Of a stretch of DNA of 64,000 nucleotides, positions 25,076-37,357 are shown one piece after another. A model generated the notes under the pieces. It searched no databases. It worked only from the letters and a program-made list of their open reading frames with translations, and had not been told where the DNA came from. The translations under genes and the position numbers were made by a program. Position 1 is the stretch's first letter; each line of letters begins with the position of its first letter. The DNA lies in assembly GCA_019155185.1 (NCBI GenBank), contig CM032809.1:2785621-2849620 (forward strand), in the 5' to 3' direction. Origin of the DNA: Beaufortia kweichowensis. Its lineage: Eukaryota > Chordata > Actinopteri > Cypriniformes > Gastromyzontidae.

Positions 25076-27038
25076 TCATTTCTCTATTTAGGAATTATTC
25101 TGTGACGATGAGTCAGCTGTTTCATCTGACAACGCACAGAAGGAGCTGCTCCCCAGAATATATTTTGCTAATTTGGTTTTCCCATATATCCAGGGAGAAG
25201 CATTACGTCTTGACCCCAATTGCTTACAAAACCAAGAAAGCTGCTCTAAATTCAGGCATTAATAACTACGGAGTGCATAATCACTGTTATTGAAAAAAAT
25301 CAAGTCATAGGATCGATTTTAAATGAATGCAACAAAAAATATAATGCACTGTTGCTCTCATTTTATTTCATTTTACATAATTGTAAATTAAATGTAGCCT
25401 TCATCTTTTACGCATGGCTATCACTCATTTATTCATTTTATCTAATAACAGTGCTTAGTAGTAGATATAAATGAATCTAAAATGAATCTTTTGTCGGTCA
25501 GAATTGTAATTTTTTTATGTGTCATTTTACAGAACTAATAAATGTCATGCAAATCTCATCTCAAATTATGTATTCTGTTTGATTACAACAAATGGGGATG
25601 GCATTTGGAAATGACATTTGAAACATTTTTGGAATGAAATGGTAAACCTTGTATGGGTAAGGCTTATTTTATTGCTATCTAGTCAGTTATAGCTTTAAAA
25701 TGCAATATTTGTATAATAATAAAAATAATAATAATGATGATGGTGATTTATTATTATTTTTAACAAAGGAAATTGTTTAAATAAAATCAATTTAAATAGT
25801 AGAACATAAATCAGATAAAACAATAGAACAAACAATAAAAGCATTAATACAAATATACAATGACAGATTTCAAGCACCTGGAAGTCAAAGCGCCGGTTGT
25901 TAAAGAAACAAGTTTGTGGGGTCTGATATCATAACACTTGGTTTCTTGACATCTTTGGCTTTGTTTTGACATGGACTATTGGTGTGAGCAAATTCCACCT
26001 CCCCCAAGCAGAGCAGTGATGAATCAAACAGCTCCAGAGCAGATGATTTAGCCTGGGAAAGCTCTGTTACATCAATGCCCTTGGTAGCTTAACTCAGTAT
26101 TGGTGATTCTGATGTGAATGGACATTCAGCGTAACCAACTTAAGTGTTGCTTGTGAACGTCTTGTGTCCTATATACGGGTGATTTAACCAGCAGGTTTAC
26201 CCATTTAACCAGTTCACTGATAATGAGACAGATGGAGAATAAAGTGACATGCAGACAGAGCTAATCCAAACAAACACACTCACACATACACACTTGTGCA
26301 CACATACACAAACACTCCAAATACAGAAAAATGTACATTATCACATGGATGGATTGAGATGTCTTCCAATTCCCAAAGCCGTACACAGGAACTGTTTATT
26401 ATTACATCCCGGTCATTTCAAAGTGTCCTCTCTGCAGTGCAGATCAAGAAGTTGAAATGGGTTTGTGCCTCCTGGGTGCTCCAAAGCATGAAAATATGTT
26501 TGTATGCCCACATTTGTAGAGGTTGTCAGAGCTGACATTTTAAAAAACTCCTCAGAGGGGTCGTACGGAGGGGCTCGTTCTCTCCTGCAGATGAATTTAC
26601 CTGCGTCCGCACCCGACCCAACATTTTCTCATTTCTCTTCCGAGCTCCGAGATATCTTTCAGCGCATTGGCTTCATTTCTTTTTTTCTGCCTCAAACATA
26701 CTTACCACATTTATAGAGGCAGCTCGTTTATCATGTCACTCACCCTCAGGAAAAAGTGTCAACACAAGTATGAATATTTGCGAAAACAAAATATGACACT
26801 ATCACCGCAGAATACTCTGAAAACTGCGATGACAGGGAGGATGCTGTATAACTGATTGATTTTAGAACGAGGAGCCTCCTAATGCAGCGCAGATGTGATT
26901 TTTGTAACTGAGTGACCAGATGCGACTGTTTGTCAGTGTCAATGTATATTTTACATCCCTCTCTGTGGCAAAAGGTGGTCACATTGGCTGTTTTAAAGGG
27001 AGACATACATTGTAAAGAATCAAATATACTTTTAGATG

Positions 27039-27157
27039 TTCCTGTAGATTAATTGGCAGAGCATTGCGTTAAAGTCATGGGTTTGACCCCAGGGGACACA
27101 CATACTGTATACTACAAGTTACTTTGGATAAAAGCATCTGCCAAATGCATAAATGTA
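27039..27157 (+). mobile_element. tRNA-derived SINE
   Basis: The head reads GTTCCTGTAGATTAATTGGC, an A-box region, followed by the B-box region GGGTTTGACCCC. The tail ends TTTGGATAAAAGCATCTGCC then AAATGCATAAATGTA, the conserved 3' tail shared by many fish SINEs and their LINE partners. Compared with the consensus I remember, a piece between the boxes and the tail is deleted. Decayed box spacing argues against a functional tRNA. Confidence 0.85.
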
Positions 27158-27548
27158 CCCGTAAGATGATTTATTACATTACTTTGAAAGGTTTGTGTCC
27201 AATAACTTGATAGATTTTTTTCAAATTGGGCCGAACACAAAAAAAACGTGTTGAAGGACATCTGGGAAACTTTATAACAACTTTTAATTTAATAATGCAA
27301 ATGTTTTAGTTTAGTGTCTAATGATAATTTGTTACGAGGTTGGAATAATAGTGTATTCCACAACCAGAATAGAAATGTGCAGGTAATGATAAGCTGTCAC
27401 TTTATTATAATAAATAAAACTTTTATTTTATATTTTCTGCCCTGCAAAGGAGGATAGATGTAGGTTGAGTAAATAACTTAGTCATTCAGATTGAACTTGG
27501 TAAATCACATCAAAGGAAATAAAAATCTTCAATTTATAAAATCTTTTA

Positions 27549-27746
27549 TTATTTACTTAACCTCATGTTACTCCAAGCATGGAGGAGTTTCTTGGAAGCT
27601 TTAGCCCTTGTTCATTATATTTGCATAGAAAAAAGTAACCAGCACTGTCTTGTGTCTTTGTGTTTCATTGATGCAATGCAGGTTTGAAATGACACTTATG
27701 GGAAATTAATAAAATAAACATTTTCATTTTAGGATGAACTGTCCCA
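27549..27746. mobile_element. Cyprinid repeat (ACTCACCCTCATG family), copy 3, diverged
   Basis: The left part TTATTTACTTAACCTCATGT, followed by TACTCCAAGCATG, corresponds to the family's TCATTTACTCACCCTCATG block. The right end TTTTCATTTTAGGATGAACT, then GTCCC, corresponds to the terminal TTTTTGGGTGAACTATCCC. The interior is diverged. It is older than copy 1 judging by substitutions. Confidence 0.55.
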
Positions 27747-27809
27747 TTAATACTTTAATGACATTCCCAAACCTTAGAATGTGCCAGTCAATGTCGAAAA
27801 GCATTATAT

Positions 27810-27821
27810 ACACACACACAC

Positions 27822-27852
<31 letters not shown>
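27810..27852. repeat. Compound (AC)n/(AT)n microsatellite
   Basis: An AC run (27810-27822) passes through CATATG into a TA run up to 27852. It is alternating purine-pyrimidine throughout and therefore able to adopt Z-DNA or cruciform structure. Confidence 0.95.
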
Positions 27853-30800
27853 ATACCTAAATCCATAAATCCATTTTAATTACATATACATCCACCCACC
27901 CATCCAAACATACATGGGTATTACCCATACAAATGCACAATTCAGCTGAGCATTGTGCAGTCAGAATGTGTTTCTTCATTTCTCCAGCTCTTCAGTGACT
28001 GCATTACACCACAGCCCCCAGTGTAGCTCTGTGCAGCTCAATCACCATATTCCACCTCTCTCATCTGTCACATCACATGGATTATACACCAACTCCATCA
28101 CGTCTGGATTCCACCTTCAGTCTCTGACAGGTGCCATCCCCCTGAGAGCACAATATGTGGGTAGACAGGCCATTGCATACAAAGAGAGAATGAAAGAAAT
28201 AGACGTGACGGAATGTGACGCAGAGGTATCGTGGGCCTCAATGCAATATGTGTTGCAAAAACAGTGTTTCTAAACTCTTTAGTAAGTCAATAGCTCTTGT
28301 TTATCATATAGATATTTTATATCCATAAATGGCATCAATCACAAAATCTTTAACAGTGAGTGTAAACACTTTTGGTCTGTCTCTGCTTTTGGGGACCACT
28401 GTATTGTATATATTAAGCGTCCATTGCAATGTGTTCATACAGTATGTAGTCTAGTCAGGCTGGCATTTAGCTGATGGACAGGAGAGTGTCACGTCCCTGA
28501 CACCACATCTCAACCCACGGGCCCTTGAACAATCATTGCTAGCATGTTTGTGTCTCTGTCTGACATCATAGTATCTGCCCTTATACCAGTACTGCATCTC
28601 AATCCATGGTTTTGCCCCAGAGCGGTGTCTAAAGTCCCTGCTAGGTGAAAATACAGTATGCGTGAAGGAATCAGTGACAGAATTCTGTAGACTAGCTGAA
28701 AAAGTTGCTTGAATAACCTTTGCCCTGCTGCAAAGTCTCTGACATTTCATAAGGCATGGTTTTTGTGATATTAATATAATATCCCTAAGTACTTCTTAAA
28801 AAGTAAAAAATCATAATGCTTGGGTAGCAAGTTTGGGTAGCAAAAAGGTTTTAAATCTTTTCACAGACTGGCAAATATTATTTTTTGTGCAAAATATGTT
28901 ATTGTCACATACTGTACTTGGCCGTCACGGTAGACTTGTATTAAGTGGTGGTTATGAAATAAAAATGTATTTTTTAAATCAACACAATTGTGTATTTCTA
29001 ATTGCACGTACCATTAAAGTTATCACCCAGCATAAGACAATAGAGGTAGCTGGTTTAATTGGTGTTAAAGGGACGTCCATGTATTTATTGTAAATGTACA
29101 TTAACTCCTACAGTATATTTTGAAATTTATAATAAAACTCACAGCGCCTTTAACAAAACAAAATGTATTCTTTAAGGTCATGTTGGCTGCTTGACAGCTA
29201 CAGAATGGTAAAATGTAGATTTTTCTATTTGACCCTATATGTTGTTATTCAGTTGGAATAAATGCAAGGTTATAGCTGCTCCACATTTAGACTTGGGATA
29301 TGCAGGGAAATGCAGAATTGATTTGCAAATGACTGAAACAAATTTTTCCCCGAGGGCACCTATAGCCTCACAGTCTACATCACAATGCAAATGTCAAGGC
29401 CAAGCCACCTTAGCATCTATTGAACAGACTGTCGCTTTTCCTTACTATCATTTAAGAACAAACATTTTTTTGTGGTTCATACGAAGTAACACAGCCAAAC
29501 ACTATTATAGTAAGGGTGTCTCAGCCATTAAATCAGTGTTCATTTACATACATTTTGCAAAATGTGTAGGTAGCCATGTCATATAAAATATTATGGTCAG
29601 AAAAATACACACTGTGATGCTTATAACAGTCAAGCAATACTTCATCTTATACAGCAAAAAACATGCACACATAAATATAAATGCACACACATCTTTGTCA
29701 GTTTGTCTTTGTTTTTGTAATTTATTGCATTTTTATGTGAATTAATATGTTTGCCTAGAAGCTTTTTGAAAATTCCCTAACAAGTATAATAAAACATTGA
29801 AAGTTTTCAAAAGCTGTTTTTACTATATACTATATACATTCTTCCCAGTCATCAAAATGTGGAAGTGTCTAATAACTTGTCTAGAAAGTGAGGATTGATA
29901 GACTGACTTTAAACAGACAACAGATGTCTAGAGATCTGCAAGTTATTCTTTATAAATTTTTTTACATTTTTTTATACATCTTTAATATATACATATCTTT
30001 AAGAAAGTCAACATGTGATGTTTTGCCTATGTTAAAGATAAATAAATGTTTTATAAACACTCTAGGTTAAATCTAGGTTAAATTTAACAAGATGCTGCCT
30101 GGTAGTTTTGCATGGCAAATTCTAGCACAGTTTTTCATTTTTGGTTGTACTTGTGTGTACCTCATCTTTTCAGTAAATTATTCCTAAAATTATTTTTTAT
30201 GTGTGCATGTGAAGAGTATCTGTCTGCATGGAATGTGTATGTACTGTATGTTTTTAATGTATGCAGATGTATGCGTGTCTGTGCATTGACATGACTTTTG
30301 CACTGGGCATGTCAGTATGTCTCTCCTTAAATGTTTAATTATAAATCTCCCTGTTGCCAAGATTGTTGCACCTGTTATTATGTAGGTAAAAGCGATTGCT
30401 TTCCACCTATTTCTGTACACACTATATGTACGTTCACATGGCATCATGAGTGCCATGACTGTATGTACATATAAGTGGATGCTTGTTTGTATAAATTATT
30501 TCTATATAATTTATCATGTTTGCACAGAGTAGTCCATGTGTCTTTATCTGTACCTAGTTCTATTGCATCTCGATTTTACGAGAAAAAAAAAAGACTAAAT
30601 TAAAATCTGTGATTGGTTAATTCAAAAGTTCGCACTCAAATTTAATTGGAGACCTACTAGCAGAAGGGACCAGGGCTCTGAGCTCTGAGTCTGTTAGGAA
30701 ATGCAGCTGGGACCTTGTTTTTCTGAAAGCCGTATATTGATAGAGCCCATTTAAAATACTAGATGAGAGGGCCGTAGCTTCACAAGCTCCCGAAAGAGCC

Positions 30801-31159
30801 ACCACCTCACAAAACATGGTAAAAGGAATTATGGGACAGCCTTGAAGTGAGCGGCATGTGTCTGATTAATGAACGACACCGCCGGAAAACTGTGGCCCTC
30901 TCATATACTTGAATTATTTAACAGACTAGTCAATCCACAGTTACACAAAACTATTTTAGTTTTAAGCACTAAGCAGGCCAAATTCTTAACACAAATTGGC
31001 TTGCACTGCATATTAGCAATTGTATGTATATATGTTAAAATATATACAACTGTTTTAAGTATACATATACAATTTGGCATACAAATCAGTGTGGCCTCAA
31101 GGTTCAGCTGTCATTTTCTACTGTACACCAATGTGTAGAAATTAAAGGCCGATTCCTAA

Positions 31160-31396
<237 letters not shown>

Positions 31397-31759
31397 TGAG
31401 TCCAAATGCCTTGAGCACATGTTTCCATAAATTTCATAATCATCTGTCTTGTCTCGTTTCGTTGGGTGCAAACTGTAGCGACTTCCTGTCAAATACTTTG
31501 TTAATCCCATGGACATCTTAAATGCATCATTCACGGTCTCTGTAACAAGGTGTTATCGAGTGGCTTTCAAAAGCTTTCTGCATGTTTAACCGCCAGCGTT
31601 ATTTCTTATATAGTGTTGTTGTCATGCCTGCACGTCGTGTGTCGCTTTAAACTGTGAATGTAAATATTAAGCATCTAATAATGTTTATATCATCATAATA
31701 TTTCACCTCTGCTGTTTATTGATTGTGTTCAAATGAGTCTATTGATTTACTTTCTCCAG

Positions 31760-31783
31760 CCTTGTCTACCCTGGTGATGATAG
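31760..31783 (+). other. csmd3: Candidate 24-nt cassette microexon
   Basis: A pyrimidine-rich acceptor TTTACTTTCTCCAG is followed by 24 nt and then the donor ATAG|GTAAAA. The length is a multiple of three. Read in the phase-2 frame of this intron it has no stop: inclusion would turn the junction tryptophan into CLVYPGDDR, inserted in the CUB between PPTI and LSGMN. It lies 364 nt after exon B. I know of no such exon in the family, and chance AG...GT pairs at this spacing are not rare, so this is speculative. Confidence 0.15.
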
Positions 31784-34700
31784 GTAAAAGATGGGTAATT
31801 ATTACTACGTTTTTTTCTGTTTCTCCTTCCTGCACCATGCTACATTTGTTAAAGGAAAATCCATTGTGTAGTCGCTCTGCGCAAAGCTCTTAGAGGAAAT
31901 GAACATGAGTATCGATCCATATAAATGACCTTCTTTACTCTGTGAGGTTATAAATTGCACTCAAGTTTTTAATTACATCTTATTTAGAAAGTATGATTTT
32001 TAGATCAATCAGATTCATTTAGCGGAGCACTAAGACGTCACTCAGGTCCCCGTGCGAAGTTAAGTGTTTCCGAGATGGATGCGAATGATCATGTAAAGGC
32101 TTAAGTTACGTGATGGGGAAATGTTAACGTGTTGTTTACGATGATTTATTCAATACAGTCTTTTTTGGAGGAGAGCCTGACTTGAATATGCATGTGTATG
32201 TAGATAAGCCGGTCCTTCTTCATTGCCGATTGCCGCGTAAACAATGCGCAGTGGACATCTGAGGGCGCCGATACATGTAGATGTGAAATACAGCAAGTCT
32301 GTGCCGTCCCATGTTCATTCATCTGCAGATCAACAGATAAACCTGCCTCATCGCTTAATTATACGTGCAATTGCATGTTAATCTGTGCTGTGTAGAATTA
32401 ATTTGTTTTATCTGACCTTTTGTGCATTCGGCTAGGTGACGTGTTTGTTTCAGACTGTTACATACAAAATGTCTTGACATCTCTCTCGCGCAGTTCTGGG
32501 TCACCGCCATTCAATGATTACCTCTTATTGGATTAGTCAAAGCCAGGAGATGGTAACTTCTAAGAACCACAGGTAGTCTAGAGCTCTTTAGTGATGTGGA
32601 ACTGATGTCTTTAACAGAGGATGTGATTCACTCTTTCCGCTGCATTCTTACTGCTCTCTGATTGGCCGGATTATTTACCGGAGTGTCCTGTGTGGTTTGT
32701 ACTCTGCATTCTGGGCAGGTCGCCCTGCTGTTACTCAGCATGCAAGGTTAAGATGAGCAACGGCAGGTGTGCTGGAAAATTGAAATGATAGTCTAGATAT
32801 ATTAATATGATTATTTCTTCGGCCCTTTTGCGCATGTTTACTTTTGCAAAGGGAAGTTAGCGAAACAGGTGGTGGTATGGGTGGTAACATACTGTGCTTG
32901 GCAACAAATATGAATATAAAATGCTTAATTTTATTACTTAATTACAGAGTTGGTAGATACTAAAATAGTTATTGACTAATTTTGTGGATTTATTTGCAGT
33001 AAATTGTCTAATAGTGCTGTTAATAATGACAAGAAACTAGAATTTTAATCTTTTTTTAATCTTTGTCAGTCACAACACTGACAAAAAGCATTGGAGCAAA
33101 AGTAACAAACAAATTTTGTTGTTTTAACACAACAACATGGTAATTTATACTTTATTCTGTCAAAGCATAAAGCTGCAATCCATAATGCATTATTTTTAAT
33201 AAACAAGAATCACTGGAAATGTCTGCTGACTTTAACCCATGTAAAGATAAGAAACAGAGATGGCAAAATATAGGCAAACATTGTGGATTGTAGCTTTCAT
33301 TTCAAAGCTTTAAACATTGAAATGAAAGTACATTTACATACAGTACTGATCTGCTAATCGCTAAAACTGGTGTTCTTTTGACAATATACTATTTTAAAAT
33401 ATGGATATAGATATTTTTTATTTGAAATGAAAACCCACATTAAGAGTGAAAATGCCACGTGACAGCCAATCAGCACATATTTGATGTTTAAAATACATCT
33501 ATGTACAGCACAACATTAATCCCTTTCCATTGGCCTTTTATCACATTGCATTTGGTTAAGTAATATTAAGATGCTGTTCGCATTGTTGATATGATCATTA
33601 GGCCTCATATGTTTACATCTCTCCTCTCATTAATCCTCCATCGTCATCTGAGATGAGTTTCTCTAAGCCTCAGTTGATAGCTCTGGTACATTGTCATTCC
33701 TCTGGATCCACCGTCTGTCTCTTCAGAGGACCGTGTTGTGCTGTGTGGATTATGATGTTTCTCTGACAGCCTCAAATGCTCAAGTACAGATACTGTAGCT
33801 CAAGCAGCTCTCGGTTCAAGAGCTCGTCCGGCCTGTCAGCATTTCAGAACGTCTTCAGTTCAGTACCAGAGTGATTAGGTCCAACCTGTTGTGAGAGCGG
33901 CCGTGATTGAAGCCAGAACAGGACTCGAGCATCTAGTGGCGTCTGCTAAAATGCTGATGCATTTCAGGGGTAAAAGGCAACAAGTTGGGATCAGTGAAGT
34001 AGATATAGAAGTAGAAAATAGATATCTCACACAGCCTTTCAAAACCTGAAAACCCTTGCTTCAGCTCAAGACAGAAGAGCAATGAGCCATTTCTCACCAG
34101 AGAGAAGCTTTACCCAGACAGCAGGATTAGCCCCCGACAACTGCTCATTACTTTCCATCACAATTTATCCTCTTCTCTTATTGAAGATGATTGGATTAGA
34201 CTACTTTTGTCCTCACTCATGGGAATGTAGTATATTGAATGTATTTAGAAAGGTCAAGGCATCATAACGTATTGTTTATTGCACTGGGAGTTCAGTGTGT
34301 TATAGTGGTTTATCATTTTACATTTCTAAAACAACAACATAGACTTGCATTTAATTCTCTGCATTATAGCTCTCTCTAGATGTCTCATACTATAGATGTC
34401 TGCTAGTATAAGGTTTAAAGTCTTTGCACTAGGAAGATGCTTGTGTGCAGACTAATACTGTAGCAAGGATGCTGCTTTAGAAATGATTTTGACAATTTTG
34501 CATTGAGATGTGCAAATGTACACAAACATATGTGGACATGCCAGAGGCGATTATAGGGTCAATGAATGTTCTGGGGATCGGTCCAGACATCTGTGGATAC
34601 ATATGGGACCATCCTCAATGAAATATTGGAGCATGATGCACTTTATAGTATCTAATACTTAAGTAAAACTTAAAATATTATTGGAGCCAAAGCTAAAAAC

Positions 34701-36670
34701 GTCCCACTAAGTCTCAGAAACTAAAAGATTGTTTTTTGTGTATGTACTGGTTAATTCAGAAGTAGAATTAAACGTTCTCAGAGTGGCTATTGGAGAAAAA
34801 GTTGTTTTGAAGTTGTCTTAAAGTTTGCAAGTTTTTGGAGCGGAACTGTTTATTCAACTTTGTTTTACTAGTTATTTCTCCAAAATATTCAGTATTTATT
34901 CAGTGTGGGTGAAGGGGAAACTTTGTCCAAAAAATCAACAAACAGGCTCTTTTGAATTTCTTCACAATTGTCTGCAGAATAATTTTATTGCAGAAGCTGC
35001 AAAAAAACACCATGCTAATAGTGAACATCTGGCTTGTGTGACTATATCTGATTCATAAAACAGAAATTTTATCTTATTTTATTAACAACATTAACGTTAG
35101 TAAATGCTGTACATACTGTACTGTAGTGGGAAAGACAAAGTAAGAAAAACGCAATAGGAGACTATATGTTTTTCAAATGTAAATTGTGATACATATTATT
35201 TTCTTGAGGCTTTTTTAATAAATGTGTATATACAGTACAGGTGGATAAACAGCTTTATCTATTGAATTGAGCTTGAAAAAAAGATAATTCTCATCATAAT
35301 CCATCACAAATATGTCATTGAAAAGCCCTTCCATTTGTAATAGACTGTCACACAAAGGTGCTTTTCATATAATTTGTGCTTTTCTTCATTTTCTTGCCAA
35401 AGGCTTAAATAACAACAAGGGGTGGGGGTAGGAGGGGGGTAGACCAAAGTGAATTGCACATCAATTGAGAGTAATGCTATGCATTCCACGTTCCAATCAA
35501 TTTTGCTGGCACACTAACTGACATACACTTCTGGGAAATCTACAGCACCCAGACGGAAGCAGCATTCTGAGCAGGAAGTGCCGTCGGGGTGACCTTGAGC
35601 GATATGGACTTTACAATCTCACGACACATGCACGTATGCACAAAGAATTCACTGTATGCATAACCACGTGCAAAACATTTACTTTTATGCCATTCTTTAC
35701 TTAACAAAACACAATTCAACAGGTCAAACATAACATTATATGCACATGCATATTCAAGAGCTGATTTTGGTCTTGCAAAGGCCTGGGGCCAGGCCTTTTC
35801 GCTGCAACGTTGTGACATGTAGTATGCAAATAGTAAAATTGCATTGCAGATTTGCATCATACAGTGACAAAGTTGCAATTGTACACACAATCTGGCACAA
35901 GCTAAAGCAGATTACAGTAATAAGTGTCAGACGGGACAGGAACAGATAACACTACCTACTGTCAAACATTTAGGCTGCATGTGTCATTAATCAATTGTAC
36001 ATTGTACAATTAAACAAACACAACTTCTCAACCTCTACAGGATATACCTTCAAAAAACTTCACATTAAAGTTAGCCTTCTTTTAAAGTGCTAAGGGTGTG
36101 TGGAGCTCAAACTTGTGACATTCAGTGGGACGGAATGGCCAACACTAGGTCATTTATCAGCGGCTTTGCAGACCTCAGGCGGCTCCGAGAGCAACCGACC
36201 TAAAGTGAAGGTGGCAGGCAACCAGAAGCTGTCTGCTTTGCCAAGTGAGAGATAAGAAGCTCGGACAGCAGTGGCTGGCAGGAGCTTCTGTGTTCTGGAG
36301 CGTCACGGTCCTTCAGAATGGATCTTCTCGACCTCTTCCTGCCAGTTCCCCATCATGCTTAGTGACCGTAGTCAGGTGGGATCTTTGCTAATCCGGCTAG
36401 TGATCCCACTCGTTCTGTACCTCAGACCCCCCCTGAGGGCTTAGCGCTCTAAGGCCTGTTCACAGGTATGTTTGTACAGGACAAGAGACAATTAGCGTGG
36501 AGCTGGAAGCACACTAAAGCTTCTGCACATACTGCACAAAACCTTTCCGGTGTACTTGGGTGTATTTAAAAAGCCTGTTTTTAAGCCTTTATGTATTTTT
36601 CAAGTAGAGCTCAGAAATGTGAAGCTTAAAACAAAAAAATATACACAAAAAAAATGCAGGATTGTTTTTA

Positions 36671-36852
36671 ACCCCAAACTGTGTAAAATATGGACAGAAC
36701 ACACAGGTGGGTTATAAATGAACCTACAATAGGTTGTTGTTTCTCACACATGAGTTAAAACAACCCAACATAGGTTCATTTATCACCCAACTATGTGTTC
36801 TGTTTATGTTTTATTAATAATTTTTTCAAACAACCCAACGTTTTTTAGCGTA
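36671..36852. repeat. Foldback repeat with about 48-bp arms
   Basis: The arm 36692-36742 (GGACAGAACACACAGGTGGG onward) is complementary, with some mismatches, to 36757-36806 (ending TATGTGTTCTGTTTA). Both arms contain ATAAATGAACCT or its complement. The sequence continues to AAACAACCCAACGTTTTTTA, a motif common at the ends of fish foldback elements. There is no ORF. It shares AAATATGGACA and ACCCAAC motifs with the neighbour at 37154. Confidence 0.65.
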
Positions 36853-37153
36853 TTCTCTTCTTATTTCCTTAGATTTTTCAATATGCATTTGCTTTTTGTA
36901 AAACACTTTTAAGGAAAGCTATAAAAATAAAGCTTTCACACGATATCACACAAGCAAGTTATATATATTTCATGTTTGTTATAATGGTATACCTTTGATT
37001 TCCTGCAGTAAGAGTAAAAGTAAAATGTCACAAGACAAATTTTAATTTAGCTGTCCTTTTTTTTGTACTGAATTTTCAGTGTTTGTATTTATTATTATTT
37101 ATTTATGTTTATTTATTATTCATATTTTTTGTACACAATTATTTTTTACACTC

Positions 37154-37357
37154 AAAAGTGCTGTGCTGTTTCAAACCATGCCTTGGTAAATATGGACAAA
37201 CCCAACAGTTTTTTATTAACCTTAATTAACCTATAAAATGTCCATATTTGACCAAACCATGAGTTGAAACAGTCCACCATAGGTTAATTTATACCTAATT
37301 AACCGATGGGTTTGTTCGTTTTTGACTTAACCATGGTTTTTAACAGCCTAGCATTTT
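37154..37357. repeat. Second, related foldback repeat
   Basis: The left end AAAAGTGCTGTGCTGTTTCA then AACCATG, and the reverse complement of the right end, AAAATGCTAGGCTGTTAAAA then ACCATGG, form imperfect terminal inverted repeats. Nested inside, ACAAACCCAACAG faces CGATGGGTTTGT. It lies about 300 bp from the foldback at 36671 and shares AAATATGGACA and ACCCAAC words with it, so the two are probably copies of one family. Confidence 0.6.

Noticed and set aside
27039..27157. Possible tRNA gene (A and B boxes)
   Set aside because: Arms do not fold into a complete cloverleaf and the sequence continues into the fish SINE 3' tail.
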